Shown: positions 28,410 through 39,409 of the stretch, in pieces
Layout of the letters: each line of letters opens with the position of its first letter
How positions within the stretch are numbered: position 1 is the first letter of the stretch
Assembly: GCA_026416715.1 (NCBI GenBank)
Contig: JAOAEQ010000021.1
Coordinates: 5,448-69,447, forward strand
Reading direction: 5' to 3'
DNA length: 64,000 nt
DNA from: a bacterium
Lineage (GTDB): Bacteria > UBP4 > UBA4092 > JAOAEQ01
Made by a program: the position numbers and the translations under genes
Notes under the pieces: generated by a model
Seen by the model: the letters and a program-made list of their open reading frames with translations, nothing else
The model's database searches: none
What the model was told of the DNA's origin: nothing

Positions 28410-30080
28410 TTACGATTTTTCCGTAGGCGGTTTACATTGTACCGTAAATCGAAATACCGTCACAGGTTTTCCTAATCGGTCATCGGTTTGGGTTTTCATT
28501 TCATCGAGACTTGATTTTTTAAAATGATGTTTATTTGCTGGATTATTTAACCTATTACCAAAATCTACTACTGAATCTTCTCGTAAAGCCTTTCCTTCTA
28601 TAATCAAGGTATAATCCGCCCCGCCAGTAATCTTCGTAAACCAGACATCAACTGGAGTCATTTGATTTAATTTTACTAGTTTATCCAACCAATAGGTTCG
28701 ATTCGCTATGACTAACGATAAATTATCATATTGTTTTACCAAGTTATCTTTTTTCTGATTAATTTTCTGATATTTATCATACCCAGCTTTACTAGCTAAT
28801 GCTTTTTGATTTAATAATGAAATTGCCTCTTGTTTTTGTTTTAATTCGTTTCCGCCAAATTGTGCCCCGGTAAATATAATGGCAGCTAACAATCCGGTAG
28901 CGATTGCTAATTCAATTCGTTTCGCAGAAAATTCACGAACGCTTTTAATTTCCTCGGGCAGGAAATCAACTTTAATAAGTTCGGTTACTTTTGGCAACCC
29001 ACGTAACGCTAATCCAACACACGTGGTGAGAAAAGGAAGCTGGTCAGAATAACTATCACGTAATTCGGTTAATCCTTGCCAGGTCGGATAATCTTGCACG
29101 AGCTGAACAGTTGTTCCGATTTTCATTTCTAAAAATTGGGCTATCCCAGGAAGTTTTGAAGTCCCACCACTTAAAATAATGCGACCGATAGCAATGCCAT
29201 CGGGTTGCGAAATATAATAATCAAAGGTTCGGCGAATTTCGCCAATGAGTTTTTCTAACGCACTACCCACGGCGTCTTGAATCAATTTCTCGCGTTGTTT
29301 CGTTTCATTTCCGGCTTCGCTTTCTTCAAACAATTCAAGTTCGAGCGGTGCTTTCCCTTCATTAATCTTAATATCTTCAGCTTCATTTAACGAGATATTT
29401 AATGTACTCGCAATCCCCCGGGTGATTTCTATTCCGCCAATAGGTGCGGTTCGTGTGAAACTTAGTTTCCCATTGCGAATAATGCTAATATCCGTTGCCG
29501 ACGCTCCGATATTCATCAACGCGATTGCTTCTTCAGAAGGAGTTGGATCAATATATTTATGAAAATTATATAATGCAACAGGAGTTACATCCAGAAATAA
29601 TGGTTTTATGCCTGTTTTACTGAGAAACTCGATATATTCTGCAATAGATTCTTTTTTACTCCCAACCAGTAAAACCTCAACCTCAGTAGATTCAGGAATT
29701 TGACTGATTTGATAATCAAGTTGGATTTTATCTAATGGGAAAGGTATCTGGTGACGGGCTTCGTAAGCAATTATTTTTGCCAATCGGTCTTCAGGGGCAA
29801 TCGGTAATCGCATTTTCCGAACAAATACTTGATGTCCAGGTAACCCGAAAATTGCTTTTTTAGCCGAAATTTTATTTTCTTTCAGCAACGATTGTATCGT
29901 TTCAATCACCGTGGCAGTTCTCGCTTCAGACGTTTCAGATTCAACAAACGGGATTCTCTTAACCGCAACGCGGTCAATCACAACACTATTACGTGTTCGC
30001 CGCAACTCAACAGCTTTAACGGTTCCACTACCTATATCAAGCGATATCATTTTTTTCGCCGACAATAAATTACCTACCAT
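28410..30080 (-). CDS. PilM-PilN fusion protein
   Basis: One 556-residue chain joining two pilus alignment proteins that are normally separate. Residues 1-375 are PilM, an actin-like ATPase (SLDIGSGTVKAVEL, GLPGHQVFVRKMRLP, NIGASATDISIIRNG, LSGGTSKLPGIAQFLE). Residue 388 onward is PilN: membrane helix about 390-408, a coiled segment, then the periplasmic fold (LDKLVKLNQMTPVDVWFTKI, YTLIIEGKA, FGNRLNN). In the separate proteins PilM binds the PilN N-terminus in the cytoplasm, which the fusion makes covalent. It opens the operon ahead of the small membrane protein and the secretin. ATG 30050 (MISLDIG) is a possible alternative start. Confidence 0.88.
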   Translation of the reverse strand: MVGNLLSAKKMISLDIGSGTVKAVELRRTRNSVVIDRVAVKRIPFVESETSEARTATVIETIQSLLKENKISAKKAIFGLPGHQVFVRKMRLPIAPEDRLAKIIAYEARHQIPFPLDKIQLDYQISQIPESTEVEVLLVGSKKESIAEYIEFLSKTGIKPLFLDVTPVALYNFHKYIDPTPSEEAIALMNIGASATDISIIRNGKLSFTRTAPIGGIEITRGIASTLNISLNEAEDIKINEGKAPLELELFEESEAGNETKQREKLIQDAVGSALEKLIGEIRRTFDYYISQPDGIAIGRIILSGGTSKLPGIAQFLEMKIGTTVQLVQDYPTWQGLTELRDSYSDQLPFLTTCVGLALRGLPKVTELIKVDFLPEEIKSVREFSAKRIELAIATGLLAAIIFTGAQFGGNELKQKQEAISLLNQKALASKAGYDKYQKINQKKDNLVKQYDNLSLVIANRTYWLDKLVKLNQMTPVDVWFTKITGGADYTLIIEGKALREDSVVDFGNRLNNPANKHHFKKSSLDEMKTQTDDRLGKPVTVFRFTVQCKPPTEKS

Positions 30081-30103
30081 AATCTAATCGTAAATAATTA
30101 TAC

Positions 30104-30132
30104 ATTGTATCACATTAGAATAGCATATTCAA
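30104..30132 (-). promoter_or_regulatory. Promoter of the pilus operon
   Basis: On the minus strand TTGAAT (30127-30132) and TACAAT (30104-30109) are separated by 17 bases, with TG one base before the -10. The expected start is only about 17 bases before the PilM-PilN ATG, so the leader is short. Confidence 0.5.
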
Positions 30133-30341
30133 ATAAATTATTACACGTTTAATAAACTACTACAATAAATTTCTTATTTTGTTAATGAGTTATTTTTTGG
30201 ATAATTGATTATTTTTCCTAATTTTGTCTATATATTTATATACTTGAATAGCAATAACTGTCAAGATAATTCTGCGAATTATATCCCAAAATAAATTTTT
30301 TTGGTGAGTGTATCAATCATATCTAATTTCTAAATTTTTGG

Positions 30342-31391
30342 CTACTTGAGCGATGTTGCTCGAAGATAAATGGGATTAGAATATATCCACGGATGCCGAT
30401 GATATGTAACTTCAACTCGATACACGCCAGGAGAATTAAGCTTATAAACGATTTTATGGGTTTGTTCGCGATAAATAACTTGTCCATCTTTAACGAGTTT
30501 TACCATAACATATTTATCGTGTATAGGTATAGTTATGTGACAATATATCGGAAACGACGGGCAAAGTTCATCACCCATTATTCCCAATATTTTTTCTTTT
30601 TTATCAACAGCAACAAAATTAAATCCGCTAGATAACGCAATTCCATCATTCGCCAAGAACACATGACCGGATTTCAATGCCTGATAAACTCGTTTTGCAT
30701 CCTCGATTCCTTTGTAACTTAAAGGAGCGGACAATAATATGTGTGTTCGGATAGTTTTAAATACCTGGTGATACGGTAATATCACTGGTCGTTTGAATGG
30801 CGTTAATACTTTCGCATGAGCATCAACGCCGCCAATTGCAACCACTCGCCGAGTTTGAGTTAATTCATCCCATTTTTTTATTGTTTCTAGGGAAGGACCA
30901 CTAATCGTATGCTGCGGATTTAACCAGCGTTTCGCAAAATTGAGCCAAGTTAAATCTTTCGCCCAATCCGCGAGATACGACCATAATTCAATCCCGGTAA
31001 ATTCAGGCACATTCCAGTTTTTCCAGGAAACATTGCGAATTGCAAATTGCCAATTACTGCCAAAATGTGGATGTGCTATGAAACTTAATCCTTGATGTTT
31101 GTGTATATCTATCAAATATTGTTCCGGTTTTTTTCGCCGACCGGAAATCCGACTCGAAATGTTTAATGCTAGACAATGCCCCGCCCGACCAGAAATTTCT
31201 TCACCGACCAACACTAACGTTTTCCCATGCCAACCCTCGATGTGTTCTTTTTTAGCGCGAATCGTGTTATGGTCAGTTATGATTATATAGTCTAATTCCG
31301 CTTCCTGAGCGGACTTGATGATTTCTCGCAACGAACCTGAACCATCAGAATAATGACTATGGATATGAATCGCACCGAGGATTTCGAACAT
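30342..31391 (-). CDS. PHP-domain phosphoesterase
   Basis: A 349-residue protein with an N-terminal polymerase-and-histidinol-phosphatase (PHP) domain. Metal ligands are visible in HIHSHYSDGSG (about 8-18), ITDHNTI (about 38-44), VGEEISG, FIAHPHFGS and GGVDAHAKV. The last 100 residues look like a beta-rich accessory domain (GVYRVEVTYHRHPWIYSNPIYL). Related proteins with this layout are often annotated only as PHP-domain or histidinol-phosphatase-related; the substrate is not known. It is transcribed divergently from the next plus-strand gene, with a good promoter of its own. Confidence 0.8.
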   Translation of the reverse strand: MFEILGAIHIHSHYSDGSGSLREIIKSAQEAELDYIIITDHNTIRAKKEHIEGWHGKTLVLVGEEISGRAGHCLALNISSRISGRRKKPEQYLIDIHKHQGLSFIAHPHFGSNWQFAIRNVSWKNWNVPEFTGIELWSYLADWAKDLTWLNFAKRWLNPQHTISGPSLETIKKWDELTQTRRVVAIGGVDAHAKVLTPFKRPVILPYHQVFKTIRTHILLSAPLSYKGIEDAKRVYQALKSGHVFLANDGIALSSGFNFVAVDKKEKILGIMGDELCPSFPIYCHITIPIHDKYVMVKLVKDGQVIYREQTHKIVYKLNSPGVYRVEVTYHRHPWIYSNPIYLRATSLK

Positions 31392-31403
31392 ATTTCATTA
31401 GAT

Positions 31404-31433
31404 AGAATACCGTAGAAAGAAACCGTTTGTCAA
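31404..31433 (-). promoter_or_regulatory. Promoter of the PHP-domain gene
   Basis: On the minus strand a perfect TTGACA (31428-31433) and TATTCT (31404-31409) are separated by 18 bases, just upstream of the ATG at 31391. The leader would be very short. Confidence 0.5.
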
Positions 31434-31504
31434 AAGAAACAAAATGGGAATAATCGGCGTAATAAAAATAATGTAAATTTTATCGTTAAATGTGCTAAGT
31501 TAAG

Positions 31505-31533
31505 TTGACCATATCATAATCCTATGCTAAACT
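31505..31533 (+). promoter_or_regulatory. Promoter of the two-gene plus-strand unit
   Basis: TTGACC (31505-31510) and TAAACT (31528-31533) are separated by 17 bases and the -10 is preceded by TGC, an extended -10. The ATG at 31586 lies about 45 bases past the expected start. Confidence 0.5.
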
Positions 31534-31585
31534 TAAAGCGGTAGGTTATGTTGAATTTTATAAAGGGTATTGCGATTGATTGCTT

Positions 31586-32071
31586 ATGTTCACAACATTT
31601 TGGGATTGGGTATTAGGAATAGGAATTCTCATCGTCTTGATTTTATTTTTTGGTGAAATATATATTTTTTATCGTGACCGCAGGTCGTCAGCAATATTTG
31701 CGGCATTAAGTTATTTATCTGTAGCCATTGGATTAAGTTTTTATTTCACCAGTTCATTATGGCTCCGTTTGGTTTTCGGTCCGCTCATATTCATTTTTGC
31801 GTTCATTTTATTTTGGGTAAGTTACTCTGCACGGAAAGAAGAACGCGCTCCGCGCGCGATTTTCATCTCAAAAACACAAAAGGAAAAAGAAGCTGAAAAA
31901 CAATCAAAATTAGAAAAGAAAAGGGTTGCTGAGATTTCTGCTTCCGGAGCTATCGCTGCGGAAAAACGAACTACCGCACGAATTCCAATCGCTGGCGGAA
32001 AATCCCTTCCTAAAAGTGGTTCAAGTGCAGGAAAAACATCGCCACCGACTACTGGAAGAACGAGTAAATAG
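31586..32071 (+). CDS. Small membrane protein with basic low-complexity tail
   Basis: About 161 residues from ATG 31586; an in-frame TTG lies two codons upstream. Three hydrophobic segments (about 5-27, 38-57 and 62-80) are followed by a cytoplasmic tail rich in Lys, Glu, Ser, Ala and Gly (KTQKEKEAEKQSKLEKK, then GKTSPPTTGRTSK). I do not recognise a family. The next plus-strand gene follows by 79 bases and the two may share a promoter. Confidence 0.6.
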   Translation: MFTTFWDWVLGIGILIVLILFFGEIYIFYRDRRSSAIFAALSYLSVAIGLSFYFTSSLWLRLVFGPLIFIFAFILFWVSYSARKEERAPRAIFISKTQKEKEAEKQSKLEKKRVAEISASGAIAAEKRTTARIPIAGGKSLPKSGSSAGKTSPPTTGRTSK

Positions 32072-32150
32072 CGTTTCGCAATTATCAGAACAGCGACCTT
32101 ATACCTATTTAACAGTAACTTAACTAATGTTATAACAAATTTTCACCATT

Positions 32151-32975
32151 ATGGTTGCAGATACCAAGAACCCTATCAATTGTAGAATGGCTGACTGTCA
32201 GTATTATTCCGAGCAGATAATGAATACGTCGGAAGGACAGGTTAAGCAGGTATTCTGTGCTTCACCAAACTGGGCATTATTATCGGTTACTCGGATTGAC
32301 CTCGGTTGTCCATCATACCGACTGGATTGGACAAAACGAACCAGTCAACTATCGACCCCGGAAATTAAACCAGTTCAACCGAAACCGCAACCTGAAGAAT
32401 CTACCGCAGCAATCCTCCCTAGAAAGCCTCAAGCTACCGCTCCTTCGAAACCAACTCTAAGTAAAGTGAAAAATCGGAATAATGATCAACCGAATGCTCC
32501 CGATAGTCTGAAACCGAAACCACGGCAAAAACCGACCCCAGATTTCGCACCGCCAGTTAGTCCGAAACCTGAACCAGAACACGTGCCAACAAAAGCTTTT
32601 TCTCGGATGAAAGATTTACCGCCGCCGGAAGAAATTGTTCGTCGGTTTATCGAATCGTGGAATAAGCAAGATTTTGCTGCGGAATATCAATGTTTATCGC
32701 AAACCTTGCCATTACCACCGCTCGGTGATTATATTCAATCCCGGCAATCGATATATCAAGCATTATCGCAACAAATTGGAAAAGGAACCCCACCTCTCCA
32801 GCAAGTGGAGATTAAGAAGGTCGAATTCCGTCCTGGCGGAGTTTATATCGAATGCCTACGGAAAGATATTTTGGGTAAAGAAGAAAAACATTATCTTCAG
32901 GAGTTTTTGCTCCGTCGAGAAGAAGGCGGTTGGAAAATCACGCATGTCCATTCAAAACGATTGCGAACCACCTAG
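32151..32975 (+). CDS. Uncharacterised protein: Cys cluster, Pro-rich linker, NTF2-like end
   Basis: A 274-residue protein of three parts. Residues 1-60 carry four cysteines (Cys11, 16, 36, 53), possibly a metal site. Residues about 65-160 are a Pro/Lys/Thr-rich linker. Residues about 160-274 look like a small alpha+beta domain (EEIVRRFIESWNKQDFAAEYQ, then VEFRPGGVYIECL, LRREEGGWKITHVHS), the pattern of NTF2/SnoaL-like folds. There is no signal peptide, so it is probably cytoplasmic, perhaps bound to the preceding membrane protein. No function can be assigned. Confidence 0.6.
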   Translation: MVADTKNPINCRMADCQYYSEQIMNTSEGQVKQVFCASPNWALLSVTRIDLGCPSYRLDWTKRTSQLSTPEIKPVQPKPQPEESTAAILPRKPQATAPSKPTLSKVKNRNNDQPNAPDSLKPKPRQKPTPDFAPPVSPKPEPEHVPTKAFSRMKDLPPPEEIVRRFIESWNKQDFAAEYQCLSQTLPLPPLGDYIQSRQSIYQALSQQIGKGTPPLQQVEIKKVEFRPGGVYIECLRKDILGKEEKHYLQEFLLRREEGGWKITHVHSKRLRTT

Positions 32976-33044
32976 TTTATACAATTCATTAAACGCTCAC
33001 TGCCCGCCTAACTTTGCCTTTATAATGTCTAATATTGGAACGTA

Positions 33045-33071
33045 ATGAGAATTGAACCGTTCAATTCTCAT
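33045..33071. terminator. Perfect hairpin downstream of the plus-strand pair
   Basis: Arms ATGAGAATTGAAC and GTTCAATTCTCAT around a single C form a 27-base palindrome, 70 bases after the stop at 32975. No T-run follows, like several other hairpins in this window. Confidence 0.5.
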
Positions 33072-33189
33072 GATGCCCAAGTAACACATCACTCAATAAA
33101 CAAATAAACTATTTATTCAAAACCGATAATATCAATAAAATTGTTACAGATTTCCGAAATTAACGTAAACTAGGCGAGAAAAATTGAAC

Positions 33190-33265
33190 TGGTGGAGGAA
33201 AAGGGAGTCGAACCCTCGACCTCCTCGTTGCGAACGAGGCGCTCTCCCAGCTGAGCTATTCCCCC
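33190..33265 (-). tRNA. tRNA-Ala (anticodon CGC)
   Basis: A full 76-base cloverleaf on the minus strand: acceptor GGGGGAA/TTCCTCC, D arm GCTC/GAGC, anticodon arm CCTCG/CGAGG with loop TTCGCAA (anticodon CGC, 33230-33232, reading GCG), T arm GAGGG/CCCTT with loop TTCGACT, discriminator A and an encoded CCA. The third acceptor pair is G3:U70, the alanine identity element. Confidence 0.96.
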
Positions 33266-33378
33266 ACAACTAATTCGAAGTTGTCGAGATTGAAATATTG
33301 TCAAATGCAAAACTGAAATAGCAAACGAATGTATAAATTTTACGTAGTATTACGTGGTTCTGTCAAGCTATCTAGAAG

Positions 33379-35804
<2,426 letters not shown>

Positions 35805-35893
35805 TGTACAATGTAAATTTAGCATTACACATTTTAAATTTTAGATGCAAAATGCTAAATTTGAAATGAATAAAGAAATCTAAATATCTTATA

Positions 35894-36898
35894 TTATGCT
35901 GAAATTGCTGATATGAGCTCTTCAGGGGTAACGGTTGCAACGCCGACCTTACCGACCACAACGCCGGCAGCGAAATTCGAGAGCATCGCTGCTTCTTTAA
36001 AACTCCCGCCTACTGACAGCGCAAGTGTCAAGGTGCCAATAACCGTGTCTCCGGCTCCGCTAACATCATAAACTTCTTTTGCAACCGTGGGAATATGGGT
36101 TATATCTCCGGTCGGTTCGAATAGCGACATCCCTTCTTCACCACGGGTGATTAACACGTTGGCTCCTTCCAGTGCTTCAACCAATTGTTTCCCAACCGAG
36201 AGTAACGATTGTTCATCGGTTATCTCTTGTCCAATAAATGCACCAGCTTCATAATGATTCGGCGTAATAATATCCACTTTCTTATATAATGTGAAATGGT
36301 CAACTTTCGGGTCAACGCTAACGTATTTATCATGTTTCCGAGCTAGTGCTAAGACTTCTTTCAACAATCGCGCGGTTATAACTCCTTTGCCATAATCTTC
36401 AATAATTATCGCATCTATATCATCAATAATCTTTTTAGTCCCTTCAATAATCTGAGTTGTGATATCGTCAGCTACCGATTCGGTTGCTTCCCGGTCAACC
36501 CGCACAATCTGTTGATTATGCGCAATAACCCGGGTTTTCAATGTTGTCGGTCGCGTCGTATCGGTTATGACTAATTTGCTATTAATCTTACGGGTTTTAA
36601 ACTCGTGCAGCAATTTTTGCCCGATTTCATCATTTCCAATTACCCCAGCTATATCCACGTTACCGTTCAAAGTTTTAATATTATTCGCTACATTCCCAGC
36701 TCCGCCAAGAACATACGTTTGCGCCGTGACGCGAACTACCGGTACCGGAGCTTCCGGTGAAATCCGATTTACTTTCCCCCAGATAAATTCATCTAACATC
36801 AAATCTCCAATAACTAAAATTCGCGCTCTATTAAACTTATGCACTAATCTAATTAATTTCTTTTTATCAATATTATATTTCGCACAATCCATAATCAA
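35894..36898 (-). CDS. hldE: D-glycero-beta-D-manno-heptose-7-phosphate kinase (RfaE domain I)
   Basis: A ribokinase-fold kinase that phosphorylates heptose 7-phosphate at C1 in ADP-heptose synthesis. 334 residues, corresponding to the N-terminal half of bifunctional HldE; the adenylyltransferase half is not attached. Motifs: GDLMLDEFIWGKVNRISPEAPV, then VLGGAGNVANNI, DYGKGVITARLL, NHYEAGAF, LITRGEEGMSLF and the catalytic DVSGAGDTVIGTL. The separated domain layout (hldA-like) is known from other bacteria. Confidence 0.93.
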   Translation of the reverse strand: MIMDCAKYNIDKKKLIRLVHKFNRARILVIGDLMLDEFIWGKVNRISPEAPVPVVRVTAQTYVLGGAGNVANNIKTLNGNVDIAGVIGNDEIGQKLLHEFKTRKINSKLVITDTTRPTTLKTRVIAHNQQIVRVDREATESVADDITTQIIEGTKKIIDDIDAIIIEDYGKGVITARLLKEVLALARKHDKYVSVDPKVDHFTLYKKVDIITPNHYEAGAFIGQEITDEQSLLSVGKQLVEALEGANVLITRGEEGMSLFEPTGDITHIPTVAKEVYDVSGAGDTVIGTLTLALSVGGSFKEAAMLSNFAAGVVVGKVGVATVTPEELISAISA

Positions 36899-36977
36899 TA
36901 ATTATTTCCAATTGCAAATTTTTCATTGCTACATTAAAATTTAAAATGCTAAATGATACATTTTTAAAATGAAAATA

Positions 36978-37931
36978 TTATCTTCCTTTCAGAGCCAATA
37001 GTATTGCTGCGGTAAGCAACGGGATTATTAATTCATGATGTCCGGTGATACGGTATCCTTTTCCGCCGAGATGTGTTGGTCGCTGAACGACATTCACTTG
37101 CGGTCGATAATGCTGTTCCATATCAAGGTTTGCGGTAACGAAATTCCGTACCGGAAAACCGAGGTTGCGCGCAATAGTTAACACTTTTAGAAAAACTTCC
37201 GGCAGTATTACTGCTGACCCGATATTGAGCACAACCCCGCCGTTATTCAAATCTTTAACCACATCGGTTAATAACCGAAAATCCAGTAAACTCGATTCAC
37301 CTAACGCCGCACCGTCAACGTTCGGATGCTGATGGATAGTATCCGTTCCGATAGCTACATGAACCGTTGTCGGGATATCCAATTTCGCTGTCGTAGCGAG
37401 AATGCTCAGTTCGCGATGTTTCGCTTTTATCTCCAAGAGTTTATTTCCCAGCGCTCGACCTAACCCGACACCGGAAATTAATCCTTCGGTAACCGCTTGA
37501 TGCATCAACTCGCCAGTCTCTTTCACCATGCCGAACGTCCCGGTATCCAAAGTTTCATCTACTTGTTCGCTCGTTTCGCCGTAATAGGCAATTTCGAAAT
37601 CGTGGATACTGGTAGCTCCGTTCATTGCAACGGCGGTGATAACATTCCGTTTAATTAATTCGATAATGAACGGAGATACCCCGCATTTAACTGTATGTCC
37701 GCCGAGCATAACGATAACCGGTTTCTTCTTGCGATACGCAATGACGATAGCATGGACGAGTTCACGGAAATCTTTTCCGGCAAGAATATTCGGTAACGAA
37801 TCGAGATATTCTGCAAATTTAGGATCTTTGGATTTGGACGGTTTGCCAAAATCCGAAATTCGGACTTTATGTTTCCGTTGGCTGATTGATTGCAATTTAA
37901 CGTTATCTAAATCTACCGGTTTATATTTCAC
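36978..37931 (-). CDS. Conserved protein of unknown function, possibly deoxyhypusine-synthase-like fold
   Basis: A 317-residue soluble protein that looks conserved and well folded: PVIVMLGGHTVKCGVSPFII (about 72-91), AVAMNGATSIHDFEIAYYG, TGTFGMVKETGEL, HVAIGTDTIHQHPNVDGAAL, GGVVLNIGSAVILPEVF and TANLDMEQHYRPQVN. The glycine-rich strands and the GxxIHDFE segment recall NAD-binding Rossmann-like proteins of the deoxyhypusine synthase group, but the active-site lysine region of true synthases is not evident. Similar proteins occur, as I remember, in other diderm bacteria without an assigned role. It precedes the heptose kinase, kdsB and pyrG on the same strand, so a role near envelope sugar metabolism is a guess from context. 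Confidence 0.55.
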   Translation of the reverse strand: MKYKPVDLDNVKLQSISQRKHKVRISDFGKPSKSKDPKFAEYLDSLPNILAGKDFRELVHAIVIAYRKKKPVIVMLGGHTVKCGVSPFIIELIKRNVITAVAMNGATSIHDFEIAYYGETSEQVDETLDTGTFGMVKETGELMHQAVTEGLISGVGLGRALGNKLLEIKAKHRELSILATTAKLDIPTTVHVAIGTDTIHQHPNVDGAALGESSLLDFRLLTDVVKDLNNGGVVLNIGSAVILPEVFLKVLTIARNLGFPVRNFVTANLDMEQHYRPQVNVVQRPTHLGGKGYRITGHHELIIPLLTAAILLALKGR

Positions 37932-38002
37932 AGAATTGCTTTCTTTAACAAGGTAAGATTTATTATGTCGGGAATTTATTGTAGCAAAATATTGGAATTA
38001 AC

Positions 38003-38042
38003 GCAAAGAAAAAAAATCGGGATAGGTTAAACCCTATCCCGA
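38003..38042 (-). terminator. Rho-independent terminator
   Basis: On the minus strand arms CGGGATAGG and CCTATCCCG, a short loop, and then ATTTTTTTTC form a textbook intrinsic terminator. It would end the long unit that runs from the pepP-type gene to the zincin gene. Confidence 0.88.
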
Positions 38043-38184
38043 AAGTAAAAGAATTTTGGTTTTACGTTATTAAAATAATCAAAATTAATTCCTATTTATT
38101 ATTTATGACGAATCTATATTGCATTTGGTTGCAAAATAATCAAAAATTTTTTAGTATTCATTTCGCTACATAAAGTAATGATCT

Positions 38185-38370
38185 TTAACCGACATTTATC
38201 TCCAATTGTTTCAACCGTTTTAATTGAATCAGTTTGCCTGTAAAAGATACAATATCAGTATTCTCGAGATATCGCTTTGGTAATCCCAATAGCTGTTTCC
38301 GTTTCGGTTGCAATGGCAGGGTAAATAGGAGTGAGTTACACTGGAGAAAAAGCAAGGCAATAACGAACAA
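38185..38370 (-). CDS. Possible small protein, 61 residues
   Basis: A short frame lying between the zincin gene and the terminator on the same strand. It starts at TTG 38370 behind GGTGGAG. It has a hydrophobic N-terminus (FVIALLFLQ) and a basic C-terminal half. Nothing recognisable. It could equally be an untranslated 3' region; the composition does not decide. Confidence 0.25.
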   Translation of the reverse strand: MFVIALLFLQCNSLLFTLPLQPKRKQLLGLPKRYLENTDIVSFTGKLIQLKRLKQLEINVG

Positions 38371-38408
38371 CCTCGATTCTCCACCCTTATTTCAGCGGTG
38401 AGTTTTTT

Positions 38409-38771
38409 TCAAACATCGCTTAGTTCATCTTCATCAAGCCCGAAATAATGACCGACTTCGTGTTTAACCGTAGCGATGATTTGTTGTTCCAGTTCTTTTC
38501 TGGTTGAACAGATTCGTTCAATATTTTTCTGATATAAAATTATTCGGTCTGGATAGTAGAATCCGTCAATAGATTTTTCAGTTCGCGCTACCCCATGGAA
38601 TACACCGAGAATATCTCCGTGCCCGATACTCGCTCGCATCCTTTTATCTGGATACTCTTCAATTAACACGACAATATTTTCCTGCGCAATCTTCTCGCGA
38701 AATTGTTCCGGTAACTGGAGTAGCGCTTGTTCAACTAGCTGTTCAAACTCTTCTTTGGATAAAGAAATCAT
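38409..38771 (-). CDS. Zincin-fold metallopeptidase-like protein (TTHA0227/DUF1025 type)
   Basis: A 120-residue single-domain protein. The zinc site HEVGHYFGLDEDEL is near the C-terminus, with the HExxH helix and a following Asp/Glu, and ILYQKNIERIC plus VLIEEYP upstream, as in the small metallopeptidase family of Thermus TTHA0227. Substrates are unknown for the family. It starts 23 bases after pgsA and is the last solidly supported gene before the terminator. Confidence 0.88.
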   Translation of the reverse strand: MISLSKEEFEQLVEQALLQLPEQFREKIAQENIVVLIEEYPDKRMRASIGHGDILGVFHGVARTEKSIDGFYYPDRIILYQKNIERICSTRKELEQQIIATVKHEVGHYFGLDEDELSDV

Positions 38772-38794
38772 TTCAATATCGGAGAAGAATGAAG

Positions 38795-39409
38795 TTACCT
38801 ACCTTCGGAAGAAGGCGGTGACTCTTTTTCTTCCTTCTTCCTTTTTTCTTCTTCCTTCTGATTCGCTTCGGTGAGCCATTTACTTCCTTGGATAATATAG
38901 ATAAGTCCGGAAATAATGGTTAACGCTGCGGTTGTATAACATAAATACCAAACGAGCGGATGCGAAGTAACAGCAACCTGTGAAAATCCGTCAATAAGCA
39001 GAATGGTTAATACGGTGACAAGTTGCACGGTAGTGGTAATCTTACCTAACCAATTCGGCGCAATCCGAACATTCCCAAGAAGCATATATGCGATGACTGT
39101 TCCCAGCGTTAACAGAACATCACGACTGATAACAATCACCGCAACCCAAACTAACGGCGAATATTTTATGGCTAACAACAAAAACGCAGTGGTTAATAAC
39201 AATTTATCGGCTAACGGGTCAAGAATTGTTCCCAATTCGGTTTTCTGGTTTTTCGTTCTAGCGATAAATCCATCTAACGCATCAGTTACCGCCGCAATAA
39301 CAAAAATCAATAGCGCTACTTCCGGATAATCCTGCAGAACGCAAAGAATATATATTGGAATAGCCAGAATTCGGATGATTGTTAGTTTCGTTGCTAGTGT
39401 TAATCCCAT
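38795..39409 (-). CDS. pgsA: CDP-diacylglycerol-glycerol-3-phosphate 3-phosphatidyltransferase
   Basis: An inner-membrane enzyme for phosphatidylglycerol synthesis. 204 residues with several membrane helices and the CDP-alcohol motif D-x2-DG-x2-AR-x8-G-x3-D-x3-D visible in DALDGFIARTKN and GTILDPLADK (about 42-70). The last 20 residues are charged (KKEEEKRKKEEKE). It overlaps the Nudix gene by ten bases. Family members vary in alcohol substrate; PgsA is the best fit by length and start (LTIIRILAIPIYI). Confidence 0.9.
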   Translation of the reverse strand: MGLTLATKLTIIRILAIPIYILCVLQDYPEVALLIFVIAAVTDALDGFIARTKNQKTELGTILDPLADKLLLTTAFLLLAIKYSPLVWVAVIVISRDVLLTLGTVIAYMLLGNVRIAPNWLGKITTTVQLVTVLTILLIDGFSQVAVTSHPLVWYLCYTTAALTIISGLIYIIQGSKWLTEANQKEEEKRKKEEKESPPSSEGR

